Source of the DNA: a bacterium | GTDB taxonomy: Bacteria > Desulfobacterota > S145-22 | NCBI GenBank assembly: GCA_027073795.1 | Contig: JALTEW010000520.1 | Location: 1 to 14,262, forward strand | Direction: 5' to 3' | Length of the DNA stretch: 14,262 nucleotides | Shown here: positions 1-7,083 of the stretch, one piece after another | Position numbering within the stretch: position 1 is the first letter of the stretch | Layout: every line of letters begins with the position of its first letter | The notes under the pieces: generated by a model | Told to the model about the DNA's origin: nothing | What the model saw: the letters and a program-made list of their open reading frames with translations, nothing else | Databases searched by the model: none | Translations under genes and position numbers: made by a program

Positions 1-546
1 GAGGACACCTTTTTAGGGGAAGTCATAGAGGAAGAGACAGACTGGGTGGTTCTGGCCGTGGGGATGGAGCCTCCTGAGGGGAGTGATGAGCTTCAGAACC
101 TCTTGAAGCTTTCCCGGTCTTCAGACGGTTTTTTCCTGGAGGCGCATCCGAAGCTCCGTCCTGTGGATACAGATACAGACGGTATTTTTCTGGCCGGATG
201 CTGTCAGGGGCCGAGGGACATTGCCGACACCGTTTCGTCGGCCCATGCGGCGGCCTCTCGGGCGGCCATTCCCCTCTTTGCTGGAAAGGTGGCCATAGCC
301 CCGATCGTGGCCGAGGTGGATGAGGAGGTCTGCGCCGGGTGTGGCATGTGTGAGGAGGTCTGTGTTTATGGGGCCTTGAAGCTGAATGAGCTGAAGCGGA
401 AGATGACCGTGAATGAGGCGGTATGCAAGGGGTGTGGGGCGTGCAGTGCCACCTGTCCCTCCAGTGCCATCAAGCTGAGGAACTTCAAGAACAATCAACT
501 TCTGGCGCAGATTGATGCTCTCTGTGCCCTCTCGGGGGGGAGATGA
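1..546 (+). CDS. hdrA: HdrA-like FAD/iron-sulfur subunit, C-terminal part (5' end outside window)
   Basis: The reading frame is open from base 1, so the N-terminus with the main flavin-binding domain lies upstream; 181 codons are visible. The first ~90 residues match the end of the HdrA flavoprotein fold: a V-L-A-V-G-M-E-P strand, then the T-D-G-I-F-L-A-G-C-C-Q-G-P-R-D-I segment that closes over the flavin, then an alanine-rich helix. Two ferredoxin-type 4Fe-4S motifs follow, CAGCGMCEEVC and CKGCGACSATCP. In heterodisulfide reductase and related complexes HdrA is the electron-bifurcating or electron-confurcating flavoprotein; in bacteria it often serves reactions other than heterodisulfide reduction. 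Its stop overlaps the next start by four bases (ATGA), so it is probably translationally coupled to the acyl-CoA operon. Its partner subunits would lie upstream. Family assignment is firm; the physiological partner is inference. Confidence 0.88.
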   Translation, partial: EDTFLGEVIEEETDWVVLAVGMEPPEGSDELQNLLKLSRSSDGFFLEAHPKLRPVDTDTDGIFLAGCCQGPRDIADTVSSAHAAASRAAIPLFAGKVAIAPIVAEVDEEVCAGCGMCEEVCVYGALKLNELKRKMTVNEAVCKGCGACSATCPSSAIKLRNFKNNQLLAQIDALCALSGGR

Positions 547-1070
547 CTTCAGCGGGGATGGTTCAGGTCTATACGGGAGATGGGAAGGGGAAGACCACGG
601 CGGCCCTGGGGCTTGCCATGCGGGCCATTGGGCAGGGGCTTAGGGTGCACATGATCCAGTTCATGAAGGGAAACATTGAATATGGCGAGTTGAAAACGGC
701 TAAGCGCCTGGCGCCCGACCTGACCATCACGCAGATGGGTCGGGAGACCTTCGTGGACCATGACAACCCAGACGAAATAGATCGGCAGTGGGCACAAAAA
801 GGGATGCACCTGGCTTGGCAACTCCTGAAAGAAAAGACTCTGGATATCCTGATTCTCGATGAGATTAATGTAGCCGTTGACTTTAAACTCGTTTCCGTAC
901 AAGAGGTTTTAAAATTGATCCGTGAGAAACCCGTGGGGCTCGAACTGGTGCTGACCGGTCGCTATGCCCCAGTCGAAATTGTGAAAGAGGCTGATCTTGT
1001 AACCGAAATGCTTGAGATTAAACATTACTATCATCGAGGTATTGAGTCCCGTAAGGGGTTTGAATTGTAA
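543..1070 (+). CDS. cobO: Cob(I)alamin/corrinoid adenosyltransferase, CobO/BtuR (CobA) type
   Basis: This enzyme transfers the adenosyl group of ATP to cob(I)alamin, making the adenosylcobalamin used by the mutase encoded directly downstream. The 175-residue product has the usual length of the CobA/CobO/BtuR family. The P-loop GDGKGKTT lies at residues 12-19, preceded by the beta strand VQVYT. An internal acidic Walker-B-like strand reads ILILDEIN, and the R-K-G-F-E-L tail resembles the family C-terminus. The ATG at 543 overlaps the stop of hdrA; a second in-frame ATG at 558 (M-V-Q-V-Y-T) is a possible alternative start, since homologs often begin just before the VxVYTG strand. A gap of six bases to the GTG of the mutase large subunit points to a dedicated cofactor supply for that mutase. 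Confidence 0.93.
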   Translation: MTSAGMVQVYTGDGKGKTTAALGLAMRAIGQGLRVHMIQFMKGNIEYGELKTAKRLAPDLTITQMGRETFVDHDNPDEIDRQWAQKGMHLAWQLLKEKTLDILILDEINVAVDFKLVSVQEVLKLIREKPVGLELVLTGRYAPVEIVKEADLVTEMLEIKHYYHRGIESRKGFEL

Positions 1071-1076
1071 AAAGGG

Positions 1077-2762
1077 GTGGGGAATATGTGGGATAGGAAT
1101 AAACTTAAGGAACTGGGAAAAAGGAAAGGGACGTGGAATGCGTCCTACCAGGAAGCCGTGAAGAAGCACCCGGAGCGCCTGAAGCGTTTTTCAACCGTAT
1201 CAGATCAGGAAATTGATAACCTTTATACGCCTTCTGATATTGCCGACTTCGATTATGAAAGAGATTTGGGCTTCCCGGGTGAATATCCTTATACCCGCGG
1301 CGTTCACACCTCCATGTATCGTGGGCGGCTCTGGACAATGCGGATGTTTTCCGGGCTTGGCAGCGCGCGGGACACGAATCAGCGGTTTCACTACCTTCTC
1401 AAGCACGGGGAAACCGGGTTAAGCATTGCCTTCGATATGCCGACCCTGATGGGCTATGACTCGGACCATCCCATGTCATGCGGGGAAGTTGGCAAGTGCG
1501 GGGTGGCGATTGACACCTTGGCCGATATGGAGGTCCTTTTCGATGGTATTCCCCTGGACGAGGTGACCACTTCCATGACCATCAACCCGCCGGCCTCCAT
1601 TATGCTGGCCATGTATATTGCTGTTGCGGAGAAGCAGGGGGTCCGGCGTGATCAAATCGGGGGAACGATCCAGAACGATATGCTTAAGGAGTTTATTGCC
1701 CAAAAAACCTTCATGCTTCCGCCCAAACCTTCTATGCGGATTATCGTGGATACCATCGAGTTCTGCACAAAGGAGGTGCCCCGCTGGAATACCATTAGCG
1801 TCAGTGGCTATCATATCAGGGAAGCAGGGTCGACGGCGGTGCAGGAGCTGGCCTTTACCCTTGCCGACGGCATTGCCTACGTTCAGGCGGCGGTGGAACG
1901 GGGGTTGAACGTGGATGATTTTGCCCCACGCCTTTCCTTTTTCTTTAACGCCCATATAGATTTCTTTGAGGAAATTGCGAAATACCGGGCCGCCCGGAGA
2001 ATCTGGTCACGGGTTATGAGGGAGCGGTTTCATGCCAAGGATCCGCGCTCGTGGATGCTTCGTTTTCACACCCAGACGGCAGGGTGTTCCCTGACGGCCC
2101 AACAGCCTTACAATAACGTTGTACGCACGGCCTATGAAGCCCTTTCCGCTGTCTTGGGAGGGACACAATCCCTTCATACCAATTCCCTGGATGAGGTGCT
2201 AGCCCTTCCCAGTGAACATGCCGCCACAATTGCCCTTAGAACGCAGCAGATCCTTGCAGAGGAGACGGGAGTGGCCAATACCATTGACCCCCTGGCTGGT
2301 TCTTATTTTGTGGAGACGCTTACCAATAAGATGGAGGCGCAAGCCATGGAGTATATCGAAAAGATTGATAAGATGGGGGGAATTGTCGAGGCCATCGAGC
2401 GGGGCTATCCGCAGGGGGAGATTGCTAACGCGGCTTATGATTACCAGAAACAGGTGGATGAGGGGGAAAAAACGATTGTGGGCGTGAATAAATATGTCAG
2501 TGAGCAGGAAACCCCCATTGAGATTTTGAAGATTGACGAAACGGTCGAGGCCGAGCAGATCAAGCGTCTCAAGGCATTAAAGGAATCGAGGGACAATGAT
2601 GCCTTGAAACATACCCTGGACAGGTTGCGTGAGGCTGCAGAGGGGAACGAAAATTTAATGCCCCATATCATCGATGTGGTGAAACAGTATGGAACGGAGC
2701 AGGAGATATGTGATGTCTTTCGAGAGGTTTTCGGGACCTATCATGATCCAGGAATGTTTTAA
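1077..2762 (+). CDS. Adenosylcobalamin-dependent acyl-CoA mutase, large (substrate-binding) subunit, isobutyryl-CoA-mutase-like pocket
   Basis: This is the TIM-barrel subunit of a two-subunit B12 mutase, which catalyses radical carbon-skeleton rearrangement of an acyl-CoA. The 561-residue length without a B12 domain matches split MCM-alpha, IcmA and HcmA proteins. Visible landmarks are YPYTRGVHTSMYRGRLWTMR near residues 70-89, the FDMPTLMGYDSDHP segment near 119-132, the catalytic-type SGYH (His246) and the SLHTNS motif. The pocket differs from methylmalonyl-CoA mutase: the position of Tyr89 is Phe91, and that of Arg207, which binds the methylmalonyl carboxylate, is Gln209. Residue 118 is Ala, where 2-hydroxyisobutyryl-CoA mutase has Asp117. 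Phe/Ala/Gln is the isobutyryl-CoA mutase pattern, so the substrate is probably a carboxylate-free acyl-CoA (butyryl/isobutyryl or isovaleryl/pivalyl); this last step is inference. The start is either GTG 1077 or ATG 1086 (three codons shorter); both follow a G-rich Shine-Dalgarno stretch. Confidence 0.9.
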   Translation: MGNMWDRNKLKELGKRKGTWNASYQEAVKKHPERLKRFSTVSDQEIDNLYTPSDIADFDYERDLGFPGEYPYTRGVHTSMYRGRLWTMRMFSGLGSARDTNQRFHYLLKHGETGLSIAFDMPTLMGYDSDHPMSCGEVGKCGVAIDTLADMEVLFDGIPLDEVTTSMTINPPASIMLAMYIAVAEKQGVRRDQIGGTIQNDMLKEFIAQKTFMLPPKPSMRIIVDTIEFCTKEVPRWNTISVSGYHIREAGSTAVQELAFTLADGIAYVQAAVERGLNVDDFAPRLSFFFNAHIDFFEEIAKYRAARRIWSRVMRERFHAKDPRSWMLRFHTQTAGCSLTAQQPYNNVVRTAYEALSAVLGGTQSLHTNSLDEVLALPSEHAATIALRTQQILAEETGVANTIDPLAGSYFVETLTNKMEAQAMEYIEKIDKMGGIVEAIERGYPQGEIANAAYDYQKQVDEGEKTIVGVNKYVSEQETPIEILKIDETVEAEQIKRLKALKESRDNDALKHTLDRLREAAEGNENLMPHIIDVVKQYGTEQEICDVFREVFGTYHDPGMF

Positions 2763-2774
2763 GGGGGAGGGCTT

Positions 2775-3182
2775 ATGGTTCAAAAGCGTAAAGTCAGGGT
2801 TTTGGTTGCCAAGCCTGGTCTGGACGGTCATGATCGGGGTGCGAAGATTATTGCACGCGGGTTTAGAGACGCGGGTTTTGAGGTTATCTACACGGGGCTT
2901 CACCAGAGCCCCGAACAGATTGTGGAGGCGGCTATTCAGGAAGATGTAGATGTCATCGGGTTGAGTAGCCTGGCGGGGGCACATAATCACCTCTTCCGGG
3001 AGGTCCTGAGACTTCTGAAGGAGAGGGGCGCGGGTGATATCCCTGTTTTTGGCGGAGGGATTATTCCGGATGAAGATATCCCGAAGTTAAGGGCGGATGG
3101 TATCCGTGAGATCTTCACGCCCGGGACAAAGGTTGAGGATGTCGTCAAGTGGGTAGAAGAGAACATCCATCCGAGAAGTTAG
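2775..3182 (+). CDS. Adenosylcobalamin-dependent acyl-CoA mutase, small (B12-binding) subunit
   Basis: This 135-residue protein is a stand-alone cobalamin-binding Rossmann domain that pairs with the large subunit encoded 12 bases upstream. The base-off/His-on signature D-G-H-D-R-G is at residues 17-22, and His19 should be the lower axial cobalt ligand. The other family elements are present: the L-S-S-L-A strand-loop and the V-F-G-G-G-I-I-P loop that hold the dimethylbenzimidazole tail. Length and layout equal IcmB, HcmB and split MCM beta subunits. A strong Shine-Dalgarno (GGGGGAGG, ending at 2770) lies four bases before the ATG. Nothing in this subunit itself decides the substrate. Confidence 0.93.
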   Translation: MVQKRKVRVLVAKPGLDGHDRGAKIIARGFRDAGFEVIYTGLHQSPEQIVEAAIQEDVDVIGLSSLAGAHNHLFREVLRLLKERGAGDIPVFGGGIIPDEDIPKLRADGIREIFTPGTKVEDVVKWVEENIHPRS

Positions 3183-3250
3183 CCGGATGGAATTCACTGG
3201 GAAGTGAGGGGGGAAGGGAATTTTAGGAACCCAATAATAAGGGGGAAGAA

Positions 3251-4420
3251 ATGGGGCTCAATTTTGATTTGACGGAAGAACAGGACATGATGCGCCGGAT
3301 GGTACGACAGTTTGCTGAGAAGGAAGTTCTGCCCGTGTGCGTGGAGCTGGATGAAAAAGAGGAATTCTCCGTTCATCTGACCCGACGCATGGCGGATTTA
3401 GGGCTGTTTGGGTCTCTTGTGTCCGAAGAATATGGAGGGACGGATGTTGGATATCTGTCCTATATCATCTCGGTTGAGGAGATCGCGCGTGTGGATGGGT
3501 CCCAGGCCGCTACCCTCGCCGCGGGGGTTTCTCTGGGGATCTCTCCTATATTTTACTATGGGAATGAGGAGCAGAAAAAGGAATGGCTTCCCAAGCTTTG
3601 CAGCGGGGAGATCCTTGCGTCATTCGGGCTTACGGAACCCAACGCCGGCTCGGATGCTGGCGCATCCAAGACCACAGCGGTTTTGGAGAATGGCAATTGG
3701 GTGATTAACGGGAGCAAGATCTTTATTACCAATTCCGCGTCGGAAATCAGCGGCATCTGTGTCGTCCAGGCTGTGACGGGCAAGCGGTCAGACGGAAGAA
3801 ATGAATTGAGCTGTATCCTGGTTCCCAATGGCACGGAGGGGTTTGAGGCGAGGCCTATGCATGGCAAGCTCTGCTGGCGTGCCTCCAACACCGGTGAACT
3901 CTATTTCACCGATTGTACAGTCCCTGAGAAGAACCTTTTGGGGGGGCGTGGAGAGGGGTTCCATCAGATGCTGGCAACCCTCGACGGGGGGCGCCTTAGT
4001 ATCGGGGCCATGGGTCTAGGTGGTGCCCAAGGTGCCTTTGAGGTCGCCCTGAACTATTCGAGAGAGCGGGAACAGTTTGGACGTCCCGTTGGTTCCTTCC
4101 AGGTAAATGCCTTCAAATTAGCTGATATGGCAACCCAGATCGAGATGGCGCGGTTGCTTTTATACAAGGCCTGCTGGCTTAGGGACAATAATCGCGAATT
4201 TTCTAAGGAAGCCGCCATGGGCAAACTGGTTTGTTCGGAGGTTTTTCGGATGTGTGCCAATCACGCGGTTCAGCTCCACGGCGGTTACGGGTTGATGAAT
4301 GAGTACCGGGTGGAAAAATTCTACCGGAATCAGAAGCTCCTGGAGATAGGGGAAGGAACGTCAGAGGTCCAGCGTATCGTCATCGCACGTCATATCGGTG
4401 TTCCCGGAAGGGCCCTTTAA
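3251..4420 (+). CDS. Acyl-CoA dehydrogenase (short/branched-chain type, FAD-dependent)
   Basis: This flavoenzyme introduces the alpha,beta double bond into an acyl-CoA and normally passes electrons to ETF. The 389-residue length is standard. The family signature FGLTEPNAGSDAGA lies near residues 125-138, and the QLHGGYG and EGTSEVQR motifs lie near the C-terminus. The catalytic base is Glu368, in the position used by medium-chain, short-chain and short/branched-chain dehydrogenases (MCAD Glu376). The alternative base position used by isovaleryl-CoA dehydrogenase (Glu254) is Gly247 here, which argues against a typical IVD. No decarboxylating glutaryl-CoA dehydrogenase hallmark was recognised. 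The gene sits between the mutase and its chaperone, so its substrate is probably the mutase substrate or product; that is inference. A GGGGGAAG Shine-Dalgarno precedes the ATG. Nine bases separate its stop from the meaB GTG. Confidence 0.93.
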   Translation: MGLNFDLTEEQDMMRRMVRQFAEKEVLPVCVELDEKEEFSVHLTRRMADLGLFGSLVSEEYGGTDVGYLSYIISVEEIARVDGSQAATLAAGVSLGISPIFYYGNEEQKKEWLPKLCSGEILASFGLTEPNAGSDAGASKTTAVLENGNWVINGSKIFITNSASEISGICVVQAVTGKRSDGRNELSCILVPNGTEGFEARPMHGKLCWRASNTGELYFTDCTVPEKNLLGGRGEGFHQMLATLDGGRLSIGAMGLGGAQGAFEVALNYSREREQFGRPVGSFQVNAFKLADMATQIEMARLLLYKACWLRDNNREFSKEAAMGKLVCSEVFRMCANHAVQLHGGYGLMNEYRVEKFYRNQKLLEIGEGTSEVQRIVIARHIGVPGRAL

Positions 4421-4428
4421 TAAACAAC

Positions 4429-5394
4429 GTGGGGATTGAATTGAATCCAAGGGAGTGGGCGCAAAGGATTGTAAAGGGGGATATTCGCGCGGCATCCCGT
4501 TTGATGCGGGATATTGACGACCGGATGCCTTGGGTTTCGGATGTCCTGAAGGAGCTTTATCCCCATACGGGCAGTGCCTATGTGGTTGGGGTTACGGGAT
4601 CTCCGGGCGTGGGCAAAAGCACCTTGGTGGATTGGCTGATCGAGGTCTTCCGCAAAAAGGGGCTCAGGATTGGGGTGGTGGTGATCGATCCCACAAGCCC
4701 TTTTACCGGCGGGGCGATTCTGGGGGACAGAATCCGGATGCAGCGGCACAGTACGGACAGCAGTGTGTTTATCCGAAGCCTTGCCACGCGCGGGAGCATG
4801 GGGGGGTTGTCCCGTTCAACCTCGGATATCCTCCGGGTCATGGATGCCATGGGCAAGGACATTATTCTGCTTGAAACCGTGGGGGTTGGGCAGGACGAGG
4901 TGGATGTGGTGAATATTGCCCACACCTCTATGATTGTCTTGATTCCTGGCCTGGGGGATGATATCCAGGCCATCAAAGCGGGAATTTTGGAGATCGGAGA
5001 TATCTTTGTGATTAACAAGTGTGAACGGGAGGGCGCTGAGCGGATGGAGCGCGAGATTATGATGATGCTTGAGTTAGGGGCCCAGCGAAAAGATGGATGG
5101 GTGCCGAAAATTATAAAGACAGAAGCCATAAAAGGGAAGGGTATCAAGGAACTGGTGGAGGCAATAGAGGAACACCGGGCATTTCAGGAGGATCCTGAAA
5201 GGAAGAGGAATTTTTTGCAGAAGGTCCTTAAGATTGAATTGGTAACTCATCTTAAGGATCAGATTTCCACACGGATTCTCGACGCGCTCGGTCAGGAGGA
5301 GGGTCTTTCCAGAGCGGTCGACGAGATTATCGCGGGGGAAAAGGACCTGTATTCAAAGTCCGAGGAAATTCTCAAGCAGTTGATGTGTCAATAG
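4429..5394 (+). CDS. meaB: MeaB/ArgK-family G-protein chaperone of the B12-dependent mutase
   Basis: MeaB-type GTPases gate cofactor loading and protect adenosylcobalamin mutases from inactivation. The 321-residue protein shows the Walker A motif GVTGSPGVGKST (residues 54-65), the family stretch DPTSPFTGGAILGDRIRM (about 87-104), and the ETVGVGQDEVDV switch II region near residue 150. The guanine-specificity motif, usually NKAD in this family, reads NKCE at residues 196-199, an uncommon Asp-to-Glu change. The start is uncertain: GTG 4429 lacks a well-spaced Shine-Dalgarno, while in-frame TTG 4441 follows GGGGA at a suitable distance; both leave the domain intact. Its place behind mutase and adenosyltransferase genes fits a chaperone for that mutase. 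The family call is very secure. Confidence 0.95.
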   Translation: MGIELNPREWAQRIVKGDIRAASRLMRDIDDRMPWVSDVLKELYPHTGSAYVVGVTGSPGVGKSTLVDWLIEVFRKKGLRIGVVVIDPTSPFTGGAILGDRIRMQRHSTDSSVFIRSLATRGSMGGLSRSTSDILRVMDAMGKDIILLETVGVGQDEVDVVNIAHTSMIVLIPGLGDDIQAIKAGILEIGDIFVINKCEREGAERMEREIMMMLELGAQRKDGWVPKIIKTEAIKGKGIKELVEAIEEHRAFQEDPERKRNFLQKVLKIELVTHLKDQISTRILDALGQEEGLSRAVDEIIAGEKDLYSKSEEILKQLMCQ

Positions 5395-5422
5395 GAACTC
5401 CAATTAGTAAAAATCGTTTTGC

Positions 5423-5427
5423 GGAGG
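5423..5427 (+). promoter_or_regulatory. Ribosome binding site deciding the carboxyltransferase start
   Basis: GGAGG five bases before ATG 5433 favours this start over the upstream in-frame ATG at 5385, which lies inside the end of meaB. Confidence 0.75.
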
Positions 5428-5432
5428 ATAGC

Positions 5433-6983
5433 ATGACCTACGAAAAAAGGCGAAAGGAAATTATGGAAATGAACCGCCAGGCCGAGCTGGGGGGTGGGGA
5501 ACATACTATCGAATCTCAGCATAAAAAGGGCAAGTTGACGGCCCGGGAACGCCTGGATATTCTGTTGGATCCCGGGTCATTTGTCGAGGTTGACAAACTG
5601 GTGGTGCACCGCTGCACCGATTTCGGTATGGAAGAGAAGAAGTATTACGGCGACGGGGTTGTGACGGGTTACGGGAAGATTCACGGGCGTCCCGTTTATG
5701 TCTTTTCACAGGACTTTACGGTTTTTGGAGGCGCCTTGAGCATGACCTTCGCCCAGAAGGTCTGCAAGATTATGGACCTTGCCATGAAAAATGGCGCCCC
5801 AGTCATCGGCTTGAATGATTCGGGGGGCGCACGGATTCAGGAAGGGGTGGAGAGCCTGGCAGGATACGCCTATATCTTCCTGCGCAATACCCTCGCTTCC
5901 GGGGTGATTCCTCAAATCTCCGTCATCTTGGGTCCCTGTGCCGGGGGCGCCGTCTATTCCCCTGCCATTACCGATTTCATCCTGATGAGCAGAAAGACCA
6001 GCTATATGTTTATTACGGGACCCAACGTCATCAAGTCCGTAACCCACGAAGAGGTGACCAAGGATGCCTTGGGTGGGGCTGTGACCCACAGCACCAAGAG
6101 TGGCGTGGCCCATTTCATGCGCGAGGATGACGAGGAAACATTGAAGCTCGTACGGGAACTTCTTCCCTATCTGCCGCAGAACAATGAGCAGAAGCCCCCG
6201 CGTATTCCCTGTGAGGACCCCATCGAGCGGAAGAATGAAATCCTGAAGGACCTGATACCTGAAAACTCGAGGATACCTTATGATATGCACGTGCTTGTGA
6301 GGGAGGTTCTGGACGACCACCAGTTTCTGGAGGTTCACGCGCACTACGCCCCCAACATGATTGTGGGGTTTGGCCGTTTGAACGGCTATTCCGTGGGAAT
6401 TGTGGCAAACCAGCCCAACTTTCTGGCCGGGTGCCTGGATGTCAATTCATCGAAGAAGGGTGCGCGGTTTGTGCGGTTTTGCGATGCCTTCAACATTCCT
6501 GTCATTACCTTCGTGGATGTACCTGGATTTCTGCCTGGGACGGCCCAGGAATACAGTGGTATCATCAAGCATGGTGCCCAGTTGCTCTATGCCTTTTGTG
6601 AAGCTACGGTCCCAAAGATTACAGTGATTACGCGAAAGGCTTATGGGGGTGCGTATGACGTGATGTCATCCAAGCACATAAGGGGTGACATCAACTTTGT
6701 TTATCCCTCAGGTGAGGTGGCTGTCATGGGGCCCGAAGGGGCGGTTAGTATTATCTTTCGGAAGGATATTGCGACGGCCGGGGACCCCGTAAAACGTAAG
6801 CAGGAACTGGTTCAGGATTATGAAGAAAGGTTTGCCAGTCCCTTCCGTGTGGCCCAGCTTGGATTTGTGGATGAGATTATCTTCCCGGAGGATACCCGGA
6901 AAAAACTTGTGACGGCCCTTGAGATAGTTAAAGATAAAAAAGATGAAAATCCCAGGAAAAAGCATGGTAACATCCCTCTTTAA
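5433..6983 (+). CDS. Acyl-CoA carboxylase/decarboxylase carboxyltransferase subunit (PccB/MmdA type)
   Basis: This is a biotin-dependent carboxyltransferase with two crotonase-fold halves, moving CO2 between carboxybiotin and an acyl-CoA such as propionyl-CoA/methylmalonyl-CoA. Starting at ATG 5433 gives 516 residues, the usual size of PccB and MmdA. The start is supported by GGAGG at 5423-5427; an upstream in-frame ATG at 5385 overlaps meaB and would add 16 unconserved residues. Visible motifs are the N-terminal GKLTARERLDILLDPGSF, the oxyanion-forming glycine motifs GGARIQEG and GPCAGGAVYSPA, the second-half PGFLPGTAQEY and RKAYGGAYDVMSSKH. The Asp in the last motif agrees with the propionyl-CoA carboxylase type. 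No biotin carboxylase, biotin carrier or membrane beta subunit is encoded nearby, so these must come from elsewhere. Whether it carboxylates or decarboxylates cannot be read from this subunit. Confidence 0.92.
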   Translation: MTYEKRRKEIMEMNRQAELGGGEHTIESQHKKGKLTARERLDILLDPGSFVEVDKLVVHRCTDFGMEEKKYYGDGVVTGYGKIHGRPVYVFSQDFTVFGGALSMTFAQKVCKIMDLAMKNGAPVIGLNDSGGARIQEGVESLAGYAYIFLRNTLASGVIPQISVILGPCAGGAVYSPAITDFILMSRKTSYMFITGPNVIKSVTHEEVTKDALGGAVTHSTKSGVAHFMREDDEETLKLVRELLPYLPQNNEQKPPRIPCEDPIERKNEILKDLIPENSRIPYDMHVLVREVLDDHQFLEVHAHYAPNMIVGFGRLNGYSVGIVANQPNFLAGCLDVNSSKKGARFVRFCDAFNIPVITFVDVPGFLPGTAQEYSGIIKHGAQLLYAFCEATVPKITVITRKAYGGAYDVMSSKHIRGDINFVYPSGEVAVMGPEGAVSIIFRKDIATAGDPVKRKQELVQDYEERFASPFRVAQLGFVDEIIFPEDTRKKLVTALEIVKDKKDENPRKKHGNIPL

Positions 6984-7006
6984 GGAATGTGTCAAAGCCA
7001 TGCCTG

Positions 7007-7040
7007 GACGGCGGTGCAGGGCCTTTTTGGCAAGACCGTC
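7007..7040 (+). other. Imperfect hairpin in the 100-base gap before the crotonase gene
   Basis: GACGG (7007-7011) can pair with CCGTC (7036-7040), enclosing a small GCC-TTTTT-GGC hairpin (7021-7031). No U-run follows on the plus strand, so it is not a typical terminator. It may be an RNA processing or stability element that splits the operon, or chance. Confidence 0.3.
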
Positions 7041-7083
7041 TGTGAAAAAACGACAACCTTTTATTTTCTAAGGAGGCGAGCAT

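Noticed and set aside
1077..3182. Plain methylmalonyl-CoA mutase (mcmA1/mcmA2) assignment
   Set aside because: The overall match and neighbours suggest it, but the substrate-defining Tyr and Arg are replaced by Phe and Gln, so the product was called by family with an isobutyryl-CoA-mutase-like pocket.
1077..3182. 2-hydroxyisobutyryl-CoA mutase
   Set aside because: The hydroxyl-binding Asp117 is Ala118 and Ile90 is Phe91 here, so the diagnostic pattern is absent.
5385..5432. Upstream ATG as the start of the PccB/MmdA-type gene
   Set aside because: It lies within the end of meaB without a good Shine-Dalgarno, and the extra 16 residues are not family-like; ATG 5433 has GGAGG in front.
5706..6344. 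Long minus-strand open frame (212 codons) opposite the carboxyltransferase
   Set aside because: It lies wholly antisense to a strongly conserved coding sequence and has no recognisable domain; it is a shadow frame.
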